41,679 nt of DNA. Source: a virus. The notes below the pieces were generated by a model that was not told the origin of the DNA, searched no databases, and saw only the letters and a program-made list of their open reading frames with translations. The stretch's first letter is position 1, and each line of letters begins with the position of its first letter. The position numbers and the translations under genes were made by a program. The stretch spans positions 1-41,679 of the IMG/VR virus record IMGVR_UViG_3300020157_000006, one strand, 5' to 3'. Positions 14,032-21,198 of this stretch are shown here, piece after piece.

Positions 14032-15687
14032 CTAAATACCTTCTTCTTCCAATACTTCATTATTAAAAACACACCGAATTAACTCTGGCCATTCACCACC
14101 TTCTCTAATAACGATGCTTTCAGGACTTTTTAGCCATTGCGTTTGAGATAAAGCCTCTTCAACCGTTAGCGGATAAGGTAGCTCTAAAGGCGAGTTAATT
14201 CTTTCTCCCCACCATCGGGTAGATTTTGCCCGTGCATAGCCTTCATGTTCAATGCACACAAATTCAGTACATATTATTTTCATACCCGACCAGTACGACA
14301 CTTTTAAAGTCGGTGGGCTATCGGGTTTTTTACGGTTCTTATAGTAGCTATAGGTCACGCTTGCCACGGGATAATTGTTAAATCCGGTTTTAGATAAGAT
14401 GTTGGCAGCACTGACAGTCTCATTAATCGCAGGCTCAGGCGGTGGAAACTCAAAGCCACATTTACAAAGTAGCGTTGCTGTTCCCACGGATGTTCCGCAC
14501 TCAGGGCATACTTTGAAGGGTGATAATGCTTTACCTTCACCGCGATTGATCACTTTGGGCGCCGACCGTCCCTTAACTAGATCAACTGGACCCATGACGA
14601 TACTGGTATCGGTAAAATCCAACCAAAGGCAATCACTCTTGGTTGCGTGTATCCGAAAGCCTCGGCCTGCAATCTGGATGTATAAAACAGGCGAGCGGGT
14701 ATTACGGACTAAAGCGATAAGATCCAGATCAGGAATATCAACCCCCGTTGTCATACAGGCTACATTACAAATGCCGCGTATGCGTCCGGCTTTTAAATCT
14801 CGAAGCGCTCTATCGCGTTCGTCTGATGGCGTTTTTGCACTCACTACCGCTATTTTTAAACCATGACTTCTCAACTCTTCAGCCATGTGTTCAGCATGTT
14901 CAACGGTCACACAAAAGACTAGCCACTTTTTACGATCTGCACCCAGTTCTACAATCTGTTTGGCTACTTTTTCGGTTAATTCCGCTTTATCTATCTTCTT
15001 GGCCAGGTCAGAAATAACAAAATCACCCCCGTTCATTTTTACGTCGTCACCGGTAATCTCGATACCTGTTGAAGCGGTGACTAAAGGTGATGCGTAATTT
15101 GGTTCATGATCAAGTAACTCTCTAATCGTTACGCGGGTAGCTATGTCAGTAAAAAGACGTTCATCACCTTCAGTCAACCATACGCCATCACCTCTGAACG
15201 GCGTACCCGTCCAGCCAATCACTCTTAGTTGTGGGTTATAGCGAGTACAGGCATTAATCAGCTCTCGATATTGCCCCGTGTCTTTACGATTAACTAAGTG
15301 GCACTCATCGATTAAAATTAAATCGATTCGACCTAATGCCCCTGGATTTTTTGCAACACTCCCCACGGTGGCGATAATGACATCTTTATCAAACGCGGTA
15401 TCTTTACGCCCTAAGCTGGCGCTGATAACACCGATATAGATATCACGGGCTAAAGGCGCTATTTTTTCAAGATTTTGCACCGCGAGTTCTTTAGTCGGTA
15501 CTAGCATCAATATACGAGCACGATAACCCGGATAATCCAGGACTGCACGTCTGCAAAATTCGGCAATCATGACCGACTTTCCAGAGCACACACACGCGCT
15601 AACAATGGGGTTTCCCGATTCGTTTTCTGAAAACCAGTGGTCAAGTTCTTCAAGGGTGCGAGACTGGTAGTCTCTAAGATTGATCAT
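14032..15687 (-). CDS. SF2 DEAD/DEAH-type helicase with zinc ribbon
   Basis: The product is 551 residues. LRDYQSRTLEEL (Q-motif-like), CVCSGKSVMIAEF (Walker A, residues about 32-38, with Cys where Gly is usual), DECH (motif II), GWTGTPFR (motif III) and a C-terminal helicase domain ending with QIAGRGFRIH (motif VI) are in order. Near residue 390 a CPECG...CKCGFEF zinc ribbon follows, then about 120 unassigned residues. It probably unwinds DNA during replication or recombination. The start overlaps the nuclease stop by 4 bases. Confidence 0.88.
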   Translation of the reverse strand: MINLRDYQSRTLEELDHWFSENESGNPIVSACVCSGKSVMIAEFCRRAVLDYPGYRARILMLVPTKELAVQNLEKIAPLARDIYIGVISASLGRKDTAFDKDVIIATVGSVAKNPGALGRIDLILIDECHLVNRKDTGQYRELINACTRYNPQLRVIGWTGTPFRGDGVWLTEGDERLFTDIATRVTIRELLDHEPNYASPLVTASTGIEITGDDVKMNGGDFVISDLAKKIDKAELTEKVAKQIVELGADRKKWLVFCVTVEHAEHMAEELRSHGLKIAVVSAKTPSDERDRALRDLKAGRIRGICNVACMTTGVDIPDLDLIALVRNTRSPVLYIQIAGRGFRIHATKSDCLWLDFTDTSIVMGPVDLVKGRSAPKVINRGEGKALSPFKVCPECGTSVGTATLLCKCGFEFPPPEPAINETVSAANILSKTGFNNYPVASVTYSYYKNRKKPDSPPTLKVSYWSGMKIICTEFVCIEHEGYARAKSTRWWGERINSPLELPYPLTVEEALSQTQWLKSPESIVIREGGEWPELIRCVFNNEVLEEEGI

Positions 15688-16859
15688 AACGGTATCTCCC
15701 CTTCAAAACTATCAACGATCACGCCTTCTGTATCATCAACGATCACGCCGCCCATGCGGGCTCTTAACGCATTAATGTTATAGTCGCCAATGAATATAGG
15801 GTGCAGGGCTTTTAATTCTTGGCTAGAATAGAAAGGAACCTGTTCATTGGGTGATGATTTCCCGTTAACAAAAGGCTGATGTGACTCGCCTTTTATCTCG
15901 TAAAGTACATCTAAAATAACGCCATCGGCTTCAGAAGCATCCACCACAGCTGCCCAGGGGATTAAAGCAGGAATATAGCGGTGTTCCTCACAGCCTTGGT
16001 ACTGGCCTTCTACTGGAATATCAGCGTTCCATTTTGCACAGGTCCAACGCGCATGACCTTCTGAATCGGGCGTTAACTCAGCCGTTGAATGTAAGCAGGT
16101 TCTGCAATTAATATCCGGTAAAGCTTGAGGGCCTAATAATCCCGTTGTTTCTTCAGTGCGGCCATGACAAAGCGCATGATATTCACAAAATTTGCACTTA
16201 TACCAGTCTGGACTATCTGAAATACCGGATAACGGTTCTTTGGCCGTCACAACTCGCTTTGCTCTGGCCAATAGAACAGTGACGGTTTCTTTATCGTAAG
16301 CAATGCGTTCAGCATAAAGCGAGTCGTCGTTTTTATTAACGGCCATATATAAAGCTCTATCCATCTGCGACCAATGCATATAAACCTGCATTTGTGCGTA
16401 ATGCTCAGGATGTGCCTCCAGGACGCCTTTAGTGCTTAACTCTATAAAGCTTTTTTCTGTATGGGTTTTAAACTCTAAAACATGCCAGTTCTTAGGCGCT
16501 TCGGGTAGTCCAATACAGGCACCGTCCATTGATCCACCAAAATGACCACCCGTTTCTGGATCACTGTGCGTATATTGCTTTCCGGTTCTTGGGTCGATGG
16601 CACTGACGGTAATGTTAGCCATTTCTAACCAGCGTATAAAACGCGCTTCTTCTTCCTGCCCTCGATCGAATAGCCTCAACATTCGACCGCTAAATTTATT
16701 GCTTGTTATTGCCCAATGAAATGAGTACCAAAGCGCACGCTCACAGTCTTTGCCTATCATTGACGCGCCCAGATGAGGCCGTGGCCGCCCTCCTAGAGCG
16801 GCTACAACTGCATGATCAATGGCGGTCAAGATGCTGACCTGTTCAGGTAAGGCGGACAT
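15684..16859 (-). CDS. PD-(D/E)XK nuclease, Cas4/RecB-like
   Basis: The product is 391 residues. GSMDGA followed by HVLEFKTH gives the Asp and Glu-x-Lys of a PD-(D/E)XK active site; a later Gln in HYAQMQVYMHW fits the RecB/Cas4 QxxxY motif. CKFCEYHALCHG plus an upstream Cys (CERALWYS) could bind an iron-sulfur cluster as in Cas4/AddB. A second Cys group (CRTCLHS...WTCAKW) follows. It likely processes DNA ends with the neighbouring recombinase and ssDNA-binding protein. The C-terminus has the near repeat GVIVDDTE/GVIVDSFE. Confidence 0.8.
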   Translation of the reverse strand: MSALPEQVSILTAIDHAVVAALGGRPRPHLGASMIGKDCERALWYSFHWAITSNKFSGRMLRLFDRGQEEEARFIRWLEMANITVSAIDPRTGKQYTHSDPETGGHFGGSMDGACIGLPEAPKNWHVLEFKTHTEKSFIELSTKGVLEAHPEHYAQMQVYMHWSQMDRALYMAVNKNDDSLYAERIAYDKETVTVLLARAKRVVTAKEPLSGISDSPDWYKCKFCEYHALCHGRTEETTGLLGPQALPDINCRTCLHSTAELTPDSEGHARWTCAKWNADIPVEGQYQGCEEHRYIPALIPWAAVVDASEADGVILDVLYEIKGESHQPFVNGKSSPNEQVPFYSSQELKALHPIFIGDYNINALRARMGGVIVDDTEGVIVDSFEGEIPL

Positions 16860-17425
16860 TACTTAGTCATCCAGGCAGGCTTACCTTTATCGGCTGCTGG
16901 TTTATTATTAACGTAAGTGTCGGGTCCGCTTTTTGATGAATAATCACCGGCATTATAGGGTTTGACTGGGACTTGTACGAAGGGTCTATCGTCTGTCGTG
17001 ACTGCCGGTCTTGAAGCAACGGCAGGTTTTGCGCCGGTGGCAGATTTATAGCCTTTAACCTCGTTTGAATCGCCATACTGTTTGTCTTGTCTAACAACAA
17101 TACGCACAATATAGGGGACGTTGTGAAGTTCTGAGCTTTCCTTGGCTGAAGGCTTGCCTACTGCGTGACAGATGGATGAAATTTGACGACGGCCAATTTC
17201 TTGAGCGACAGGGTTTTCAGCCGTTAGGTTAGCACGATCAAAGATAATGCGGCCTTTATATGCCCCTTCTAACACTTGGTTGGAAAAGCTCATATAAGTT
17301 CCGCTTCCAGTCTTTGTAGCTTTTAATTCGCTACCTGTCATCATGACCAGGTATTCACCTGCTGGTAGTGGTGCAAAGTCTGCTTGGGGTTCTACTTCTT
17401 CGGTATTAAAGCCAAATTGTGCCAT
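16859..17425 (-). CDS. DUF669-type single-stranded DNA-binding protein
   Basis: The product is 188 residues. The N-terminal ~110 residues (PLPAGEYLVMMTGSELKATKTG, YMSFSNQVLEGAYKGRIIFD, ICHAVGKPS) match DUF669, a phage OB-fold-type family next to Sak-type recombinases. The remainder is a low-complexity Pro/Ala/Lys linker ending in KGKPAWMTK, like the flexible tail of SSBs. Its stop touches the nuclease start (16859) and the recombinase gene is 11 bases upstream. Confidence 0.8.
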   Translation of the reverse strand: MAQFGFNTEEVEPQADFAPLPAGEYLVMMTGSELKATKTGSGTYMSFSNQVLEGAYKGRIIFDRANLTAENPVAQEIGRRQISSICHAVGKPSAKESSELHNVPYIVRIVVRQDKQYGDSNEVKGYKSATGAKPAVASRPAVTTDDRPFVQVPVKPYNAGDYSSKSGPDTYVNNKPAADKGKPAWMTK

Positions 17426-17436
17426 GGTCGTATTCC

Positions 17437-18270
17437 TTATTTAGTTTGATTGGTTTGGATTGATTTATTTAATGAGTCTTGCATAGCGGCTGCAAAGTGC
17501 GACCAGTCCAACGGCAATTCAGCTGGAAGATGGTAGCGATTCTTTGCAGTGGCTCCAGGTCTGGGTTGAGTTGTGATAATCCGTTGACCCGTGGTGACAG
17601 CAAGTTGTCTGGCTTCGCCTTTTTTGACATCGGCTTTTTTTGCTGAAGCATCATTAGCTAAAATAGTTTTTATCTGAGCCTTTAAAATGACATCGGTGTA
17701 CTCTTTCGCAATGGCTGCAGCACGCTTATGAAGCTTAATTTCTGAGCTTTGATAAGCCGGTAACTCAGGATCTTCTATAGTGATAATTTGTTGATGAGCC
17801 GTCATGATAATAGTCATGTTTTTTTCATCACGCAGCGCATTAATACCGGTAAAGAATTGACGCCAGACATAATCTGCAGCAATGTAGCCTTTGCCGTACC
17901 CAGCCGTTTCAATGTCTGCCCAGTTATTTAAACGACAGGCGTAATCCCATACTAAAGGCTCTAGCCAATCGAGTGAGTCAATCACTAGCGTGTTAAATTC
18001 GTGATCTTCTGAGTAGAGGGAGCCAATGGCTTCCATAATTTCTTCAAAACTGGTGGCGATCGGAAAGGCAGGAACTTGAATGTCACCTAAACCGTCCTCT
18101 GTTTGAATAACTACGACACCCGGTCTAACAGCACCCGGTGGCGAATCAACGGCTAAAGGCGCATGTTCACAGATTGCAAAGGTGTTTTTTCCAATGCCTT
18201 CAGCGCCATAAATCAAGATTCTGGGTGGTTTTCGTGAACTGGTTTTTAAGCTTGCGAGTGAAATAGCCAT
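17437..18270 (-). CDS. RecA-fold ATPase, AAA_24 / Sak4-like recombinase
   Basis: The product is 277 residues. Walker A is GAEGIGKNT (residues about 22-30), with Asn in the position after Lys as in many phage AAA_24 proteins. Walker B is NTLVIDSLDWLE and a motif resembling the RecA L1/sensor region is IIMTAHQQI. The family promotes single-strand annealing in phage recombination and normally sits beside an SSB and a nuclease, as here. The start codon overlaps the stop of a 22-codon ORF as TAATG; GGAG lies 8 bases upstream. Confidence 0.82.
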   Translation of the reverse strand: MAISLASLKTSSRKPPRILIYGAEGIGKNTFAICEHAPLAVDSPPGAVRPGVVVIQTEDGLGDIQVPAFPIATSFEEIMEAIGSLYSEDHEFNTLVIDSLDWLEPLVWDYACRLNNWADIETAGYGKGYIAADYVWRQFFTGINALRDEKNMTIIMTAHQQIITIEDPELPAYQSSEIKLHKRAAAIAKEYTDVILKAQIKTILANDASAKKADVKKGEARQLAVTTGQRIITTQPRPGATAKNRYHLPAELPLDWSHFAAAMQDSLNKSIQTNQTK

Positions 18271-18338
18271 TACTCTGCTCCAAATGTTTCTTCGGTTAAT
18301 AGGTGGGTTGAGGGTACTGATTTTAGGTTAGGTTTCAT
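18270..18338 (-). CDS. 22-residue mini-ORF coupled to the recombinase gene
   Basis: ATG 18338 to TAA 18270-18272 encodes MKPNLKSVPSTHLL followed by TEETFGAE. The stop overlaps the recombinase start as TAATG. No Shine-Dalgarno is visible before ATG 18338, so it may be a leader peptide for coupling or simply chance; the tight junction is the only support. Confidence 0.35.
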   Translation of the reverse strand: MKPNLKSVPSTHLLTEETFGAE

Positions 18339-18370
18339 GGTCGTTTTATGAGTAAATGGTTTGGTTTGGG

Positions 18371-18592
18371 TTATTCGTTTCCGTCTTGATCGACCAGGCT
18401 AAAGCATGAAACAGGTGCGTTATGAGCTTCTACGCGGTTGTAGACGACGGCCCCGAATATCACGACGGCTAGTAATACAATCGCGGCTATCTTGCCGTTT
18501 TTTAAATCAATATCTTGATTGTCTTTAGCCCAGTTTGGATTTTGTTCATCCAGGGATTGTAGTTTTTGGCGGTAGTCCTTTATTGTTGTCAT
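18371..18592 (-). CDS. Small single-pass membrane protein
   Basis: The product is 73 residues with ATG 18592 after a TTGGAG site. A charged, probably cytosolic N-terminus (about residues 1-33) precedes one membrane helix (KIAAIVLLAVVIFGAVVYN) and a short periplasmic tail with one Cys. It is the first gene of the left early operon after the long leader. Function unknown. Confidence 0.7.
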   Translation of the reverse strand: MTTIKDYRQKLQSLDEQNPNWAKDNQDIDLKNGKIAAIVLLAVVIFGAVVYNRVEAHNAPVSCFSLVDQDGNE

Positions 18593-18634
18593 TAGGTTTC
18601 TCCAATTAGTTAAATGGGTTTAATAAGCGGCCAC

Positions 18635-18704
18635 TTATACGGCTAGTCACTGGCATTAATAGTTGAGTGCTAATAAAGGTTCGGCCCAGTGACTATGCGT
18701 ATAA
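18635..18704. repeat. 19-bp imperfect inverted repeat in the left leader
   Basis: TTATACGGCTAGTCACTGG (18635-18653) and CCAGTGACTATGCGTATAA (18686-18704) are complementary at 17 of 19 positions with a 32-base spacer. In addition, GCGGCCA occurs as a direct repeat at 18627 and 18721, just outside each arm. As RNA on the - strand this forms a long stem that ends about 43 bases before the first early start codon. Confidence 0.8.
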
Positions 18705-18928
18705 ATGCTTGTCTTCCCAAGCGGCCAAATCAGTTAACGCTACGCTGATGGATCAAGTCAGCTAATACAGCCCGTAATCTGAAATCACGAGAGAGGACGC
18801 TCGCAGGAGACACGTTTTTTTACGCCTGTATTCCGAGTTCTTATTAATCCCCAGAACATCGTTTCGGGTATCTTTCACCAACAAACTTGACCAGTTTGTT
18901 TTTAAATAACACTCCAAGAATGCTATTT

Positions 18929-18952
18929 AAAAAGCCCCCGTCGAAACGGGGG
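18929..18952 (-). terminator. Intrinsic terminator in the left operon leader
   Basis: On the - strand CCCCCGT-TTCG-ACGGGGG is followed by five T residues: a very stable stem with a UUCG tetraloop. It lies about 50 bases after the presumed leftward promoter, so early transcription would need read-through or antitermination. It overlaps the base of a second AT-rich hairpin (TATTTAAAAA / TTTTTAAATA). Confidence 0.85.
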
Positions 18953-19005
18953 GGGTAGGTTTAACCCTTTAGTGGTTATTTGTAAGCGGTGCTTTGCTGT
19001 TGAAT

Positions 19006-19048
19006 ATATTAAAGCACAACTTGTAATTAACTACAAGCAAAACTTGTA
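19006..19048 (-). promoter_or_regulatory. Leftward early promoter with repressor-type operators
   Basis: The + strand shows a palindrome CTTGTA-attaac-TACAAG (19020-19037) and a third half-site CTTGTA (19043-19048), the same motif as in the repressor/Cro intergenic region. On the - strand TTGTAG (19036-19031) with a 17-base spacer leads to TTTAAT (19013-19008), or TAATAT two bases later. The operator covers the -35 and spacer, so the S24 repressor probably silences the left operon from here. Confidence 0.65.
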
Positions 19049-19264
19049 ATTATTTTCACCAGGCACAAAAAAACCGCTATCAAGCGGCTTGGTATTTATA
19101 AATATACAACGAAGCGATCCAATATTATTTATTCCTCGCAAGTGAAATCTATTGGCATCTAAGTCAATTTCACGAATTTGCCCAGTAAAATTGCCTTTTT
19201 TAGGTGACAATAGTTCGGGTGATTTAAGCGCCTCTCTGATTACAACCCTTTCACGTTGAGACAA
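19031..19264 (-). pseudogene. Truncated remnant downstream of the repressor
   Basis: An open frame of 77 codons can only start at TTG 19264, but the same frame is open for about 16 more codons upstream without a start, while a nearby ATG (19305-19303 region, - strand) is in another frame and stops after 9 codons. The peptide LSQRERVVIREALKSP and REIDLDANRFHLRGI looks like the C-terminal part of a larger protein. An intrinsic terminator (19067-19087) lies inside the frame, so the last ~20 codons are unlikely to be coding. It is probably a broken gene. Confidence 0.45.
19067..19087 (-). terminator. Intrinsic terminator of the repressor transcript
   Basis: On the - strand CCGCT-tgat-AGCGG is followed by seven T residues. 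It is placed to end the repressor mRNA before the leftward early promoter begins about 30 bases further on. Confidence 0.8.
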
Positions 19265-19331
19265 TCCAATGGTGGTATAGGCATTAGATACGGTTATTTG
19301 TAATATTTTTCATAAGTTCATATAACTCAAT

Positions 19332-20066
19332 TTAACGTAACACCGACCACCAGAACACGCGCCCAATGATCTTTATTTTTGCCGCGTCATCGACTGAATA
19401 AAGTTCGTCTGGCCAATCGTCACTATTAAAACTTCTTAGCCTGATAACGCCACCCGGCATCCTGTAAACCATCTTTACGCGCAAGTCACCATCATGATCC
19501 AGGGCGTATATCTCGCCGTTCACAATCTCTTTTTTACTGGCATCAATTCCTATGGTTGTACCGTTGGGTATAACAGGCTCCATCGAGTTACCTGATACGG
19601 TCACGCAAGCGGCTTTGGTCGGATCAACGTTTTTACTTCTTAGGGTAGCTTTAGAGAATCTTAACTTTCGTCCGTGGTTTTCAATAACTTGATTCCTACC
19701 ACTACCGGCTGCGATCTCGACTTCACGAAAAAAGGGCAGCGCTACTTCATCATCCCTCAAGGGTGTGTCATCGTCCCACAGGTCAAATCCGCCTAGGATG
19801 TAGTTGGACTTAATCGTCCCTTGGGTGCTTGAGGATGATGGGGCAGTGCTTGTGAGTTGAGTAGGGTGTTTTTCGCCTTCGCCTGATACTAACCACCCCA
19901 CACTTACATTAAGAGCCTTTGATAAATGTTCAAGGCGCTTTCCTTTTGGCGATGTCTTTCCATTTATCCACTGTTGAACAGCTTGCGGAGTAACTTTCAT
20001 TATCTCTGACAAGGTTGTTTGGTTTAGATGCTGATTAAGCATCGCTGATTCAATTCTGTTTCCCAT
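19332..20066 (-). CDS. CI-like repressor with S24 autoprotease domain
   Basis: The product is 244 residues from ATG 20066, chosen because GGGAG lies 8 bases upstream; GTG 20081 or ATG 20072 would place the site too close or far. An HTH_3 domain (SEIMKVTPQAVQQWINGKTSP) occupies residues 1-65. A Ser/Thr linker follows. The S24 domain has an Ala-Gly cleavage site in EIAAGSG (about 120-121), Ser161 in SGNSMEP and Lys198 in DLRVKMVY. It maintains lysogeny and self-cleaves with RecA after DNA damage. It diverges from the Cro-like gene. Confidence 0.93.
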   Translation of the reverse strand: MGNRIESAMLNQHLNQTTLSEIMKVTPQAVQQWINGKTSPKGKRLEHLSKALNVSVGWLVSGEGEKHPTQLTSTAPSSSSTQGTIKSNYILGGFDLWDDDTPLRDDEVALPFFREVEIAAGSGRNQVIENHGRKLRFSKATLRSKNVDPTKAACVTVSGNSMEPVIPNGTTIGIDASKKEIVNGEIYALDHDGDLRVKMVYRMPGGVIRLRSFNSDDWPDELYSVDDAAKIKIIGRVFWWSVLR

Positions 20067-20093
20067 ATTCATAACTCCCACTCTACAAAAAAA

Positions 20094-20148
20094 ACTTGTA
20101 AAAATAAAACAAGATGCACTTGTTAATTTAAAGTAGTTCTTGTAATAT
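20094..20148 (+). promoter_or_regulatory. Rightward early promoter (PR-like) with operators
   Basis: TTGTTA (20120-20125), 17 bases, TAATAT (20143-20148), and then only 7 bases to the Cro-like ATG at 20156, so the mRNA would start at or next to the start codon (leaderless). Half-sites of the CTTGTA type lie at 20095, 20109 (inverted; CTTGT-N9-ACAAG), 20119 and 20140 and overlap the promoter elements. They match the motif at 19020-19048. Confidence 0.7.
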
Positions 20149-20155
20149 TGACGAC

Positions 20156-20359
20156 ATGAAAAATACCGGGCTACATAAAGCTATAAAAATCGCTGGCAAT
20201 CAGTCTGAACTAGCTAGGAGGTTAGGCGTGTCTCCTCAGTTAGTTCAATATTGGTCTGCTAATAAACTCCCCTCAAAATGGGTTGCGTCTATACACCAAG
20301 AAACCGGCGTCCCATTGGCTGAATTATTGCCGCCTCCAATTAATTTGAATCACCAATAA
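20156..20359 (+). CDS. Cro-like repressor (YdaS-type HTH)
   Basis: The product is 67 residues. LHKAIKIAGNQSELARRLGVSPQLVQYWSANKLPSKWVASIHQETG is a Cro/YdaS-type helix-turn-helix. It diverges from the S24 repressor and should bind the shared operators to favour the lytic cycle. The start lacks a Shine-Dalgarno and follows the -10 box by 7 bases, suggesting leaderless translation. The next gene starts 4 bases after its stop. Confidence 0.85.
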   Translation: MKNTGLHKAIKIAGNQSELARRLGVSPQLVQYWSANKLPSKWVASIHQETGVPLAELLPPPINLNHQ

Positions 20360-20362
20360 CCC

Positions 20363-20842
20363 ATGCCAAACGACACCGAGCTTAAAACCAAAGCCGAAGA
20401 ACAAGTACATGACTATTTTCTTGTTAATGCTCTGAATAAAGCCCGTCTCGCTTTCTGTGTAAGTCACGGGTGCCTTACAACAGACAGACCTGATTTGGTT
20501 TCTGTTGATCCAGAAGTGTTTTGGACGCTGGATCACAGTAAAGAAATTAAGGCTATTGATGAGGCATTGGCATTGCTTAGCAGTGGTAATTTTAGCCACT
20601 ACTTTGGCTTTTTAGGCCCTCAACTCCGAGCATTAATGTCACGGCATATAGTGAACCCCGACGCGCTTCGAAAACTCGATGAGAAACAAAAAAGGAGCCG
20701 TATGGGTGTGTTATATCGTCTATATGGACTATATCCCCTGTATTGGGTAATGCGCCTGCTAGGAATGAGATCGTTATATTTTCGTATTCATAGGCGCTTA
20801 TATATGGCCTTGCATCATGGAGAAAGCCTATTTTGGCGGTGA
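20363..20842 (+). CDS. Hypothetical early protein, doubtful 3' half
   Basis: The product is 159 residues. The first ~90 residues look like a normal cytosolic protein (LKTKAEEQVHDYFLVNALNKAR, KEIKAIDEALALLSSGNFSHYFGFLGPQL). The last ~50 are rich in Arg, Leu and Tyr (YRLYGLYPLYWVMRLLGMRSLY), the composition expected when a frame shadows a gene on the other strand. That strand carries a good candidate at 20592-20852. Either both are used or this gene once ended earlier. No family recognised. Confidence 0.5.
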   Translation: MPNDTELKTKAEEQVHDYFLVNALNKARLAFCVSHGCLTTDRPDLVSVDPEVFWTLDHSKEIKAIDEALALLSSGNFSHYFGFLGPQLRALMSRHIVNPDALRKLDEKQKRSRMGVLYRLYGLYPLYWVMRLLGMRSLYFRIHRRLYMALHHGESLFWR

Positions 20843-20852
20843 TGTTAGTCAT
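20592..20852 (-). CDS. Hypothetical protein antisense to the early operon
   Basis: The product is 86 residues on the - strand, inside the rightward early operon. ATG 20852 is preceded by AAGGG 8 bases upstream and a TAGAAT box about 45 bases upstream. The product (DARPYISAYEYENITISFLAG, NTGDIVHIDDITHPYGSFFV, FEARRGSLYAVTLMLGVEG) has the alternating pattern of a compact beta protein and reads better than the frame opposite it. It could be a lysogeny-expressed gene. Family unknown. Confidence 0.5.
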   Translation of the reverse strand: MTNITAKIGFLHDARPYISAYEYENITISFLAGALPNTGDIVHIDDITHPYGSFFVSHRVFEARRGSLYAVTLMLGVEGLKSQSSG

Positions 20853-20937
20853 GGTTTTACCCTTGTGTTAGTTGAAAGATGTGAGAGTTTCGATTCTAGC
20901 ACAGGGGTTCCTTTTTTATTTTTAACTAATTGATGAT

Positions 20938-21132
20938 ATGAGCCAACTAGATAAACGGGATTTTAGGGAGGAAACATCTTTAAACGCTTCTGAAGAGGCG
21001 CTTTTGATGATGTTGGCAGGTCGTTATGGCGTCTCTAAGTCAGGGATGCTAAGAGTCTGCCTTCACATCGTTGGTGATGATGTTATTAGAAAGGACCGGT
21101 TAAGTGATACAGGCAGACTTACGGAAGAATGA
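20938..21132 (+). CDS. Small ribbon-helix-helix-like protein
   Basis: The product is 64 residues. SLNASEEALLMMLAGRYGVSKSGMLRVCLHIVGDD looks like a ribbon-helix-helix or CopG-like fold (short strand, two helices), consistent with a small DNA-binding regulator. The start at 20938 lacks a strong ribosome site. No similar gene elsewhere in the window. The assignment is a fold guess from pattern. Confidence 0.55.
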   Translation: MSQLDKRDFREETSLNASEEALLMMLAGRYGVSKSGMLRVCLHIVGDDVIRKDRLSDTGRLTEE

Positions 21133-21198
21133 CGGAAGTTTGTTGCCGCTATTATTACTGATAGCTTTATAAGTTCTAACAATCAACCAAGGAACATT

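Larger units (their letters stand above)
18593..18960 (-). other. Structured untranslated leader of the left early operon
   Basis: About 370 bases without a convincing gene, lying between a repressor-controlled promoter (about 19006-19036) and the first early gene. On the - strand it contains, in order, a terminator hairpin (18952-18929), an AT hairpin (18933-18899), AACAAACT/AGTTTGTT (18900-18880) and a 19-bp imperfect inverted repeat (18704-18635). A 24-codon ORF (ATG 18859 to TGA 18785-18787) is present but has no clear ribosome site. It could host an antiterminator site, a regulatory RNA or an origin. Confidence 0.55.

Noticed and set aside
14375-15097. Several long frames on the + strand opposite the helicase gene
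   Set aside because: They lie wholly within a gene with clear helicase motifs, have no ribosome sites and show shadow-like composition.
18785-18859. 24-codon leader peptide in the left operon leader
   Set aside because: ATG with no clear Shine-Dalgarno in a highly structured region; listed only as part of the leader, not as a gene.
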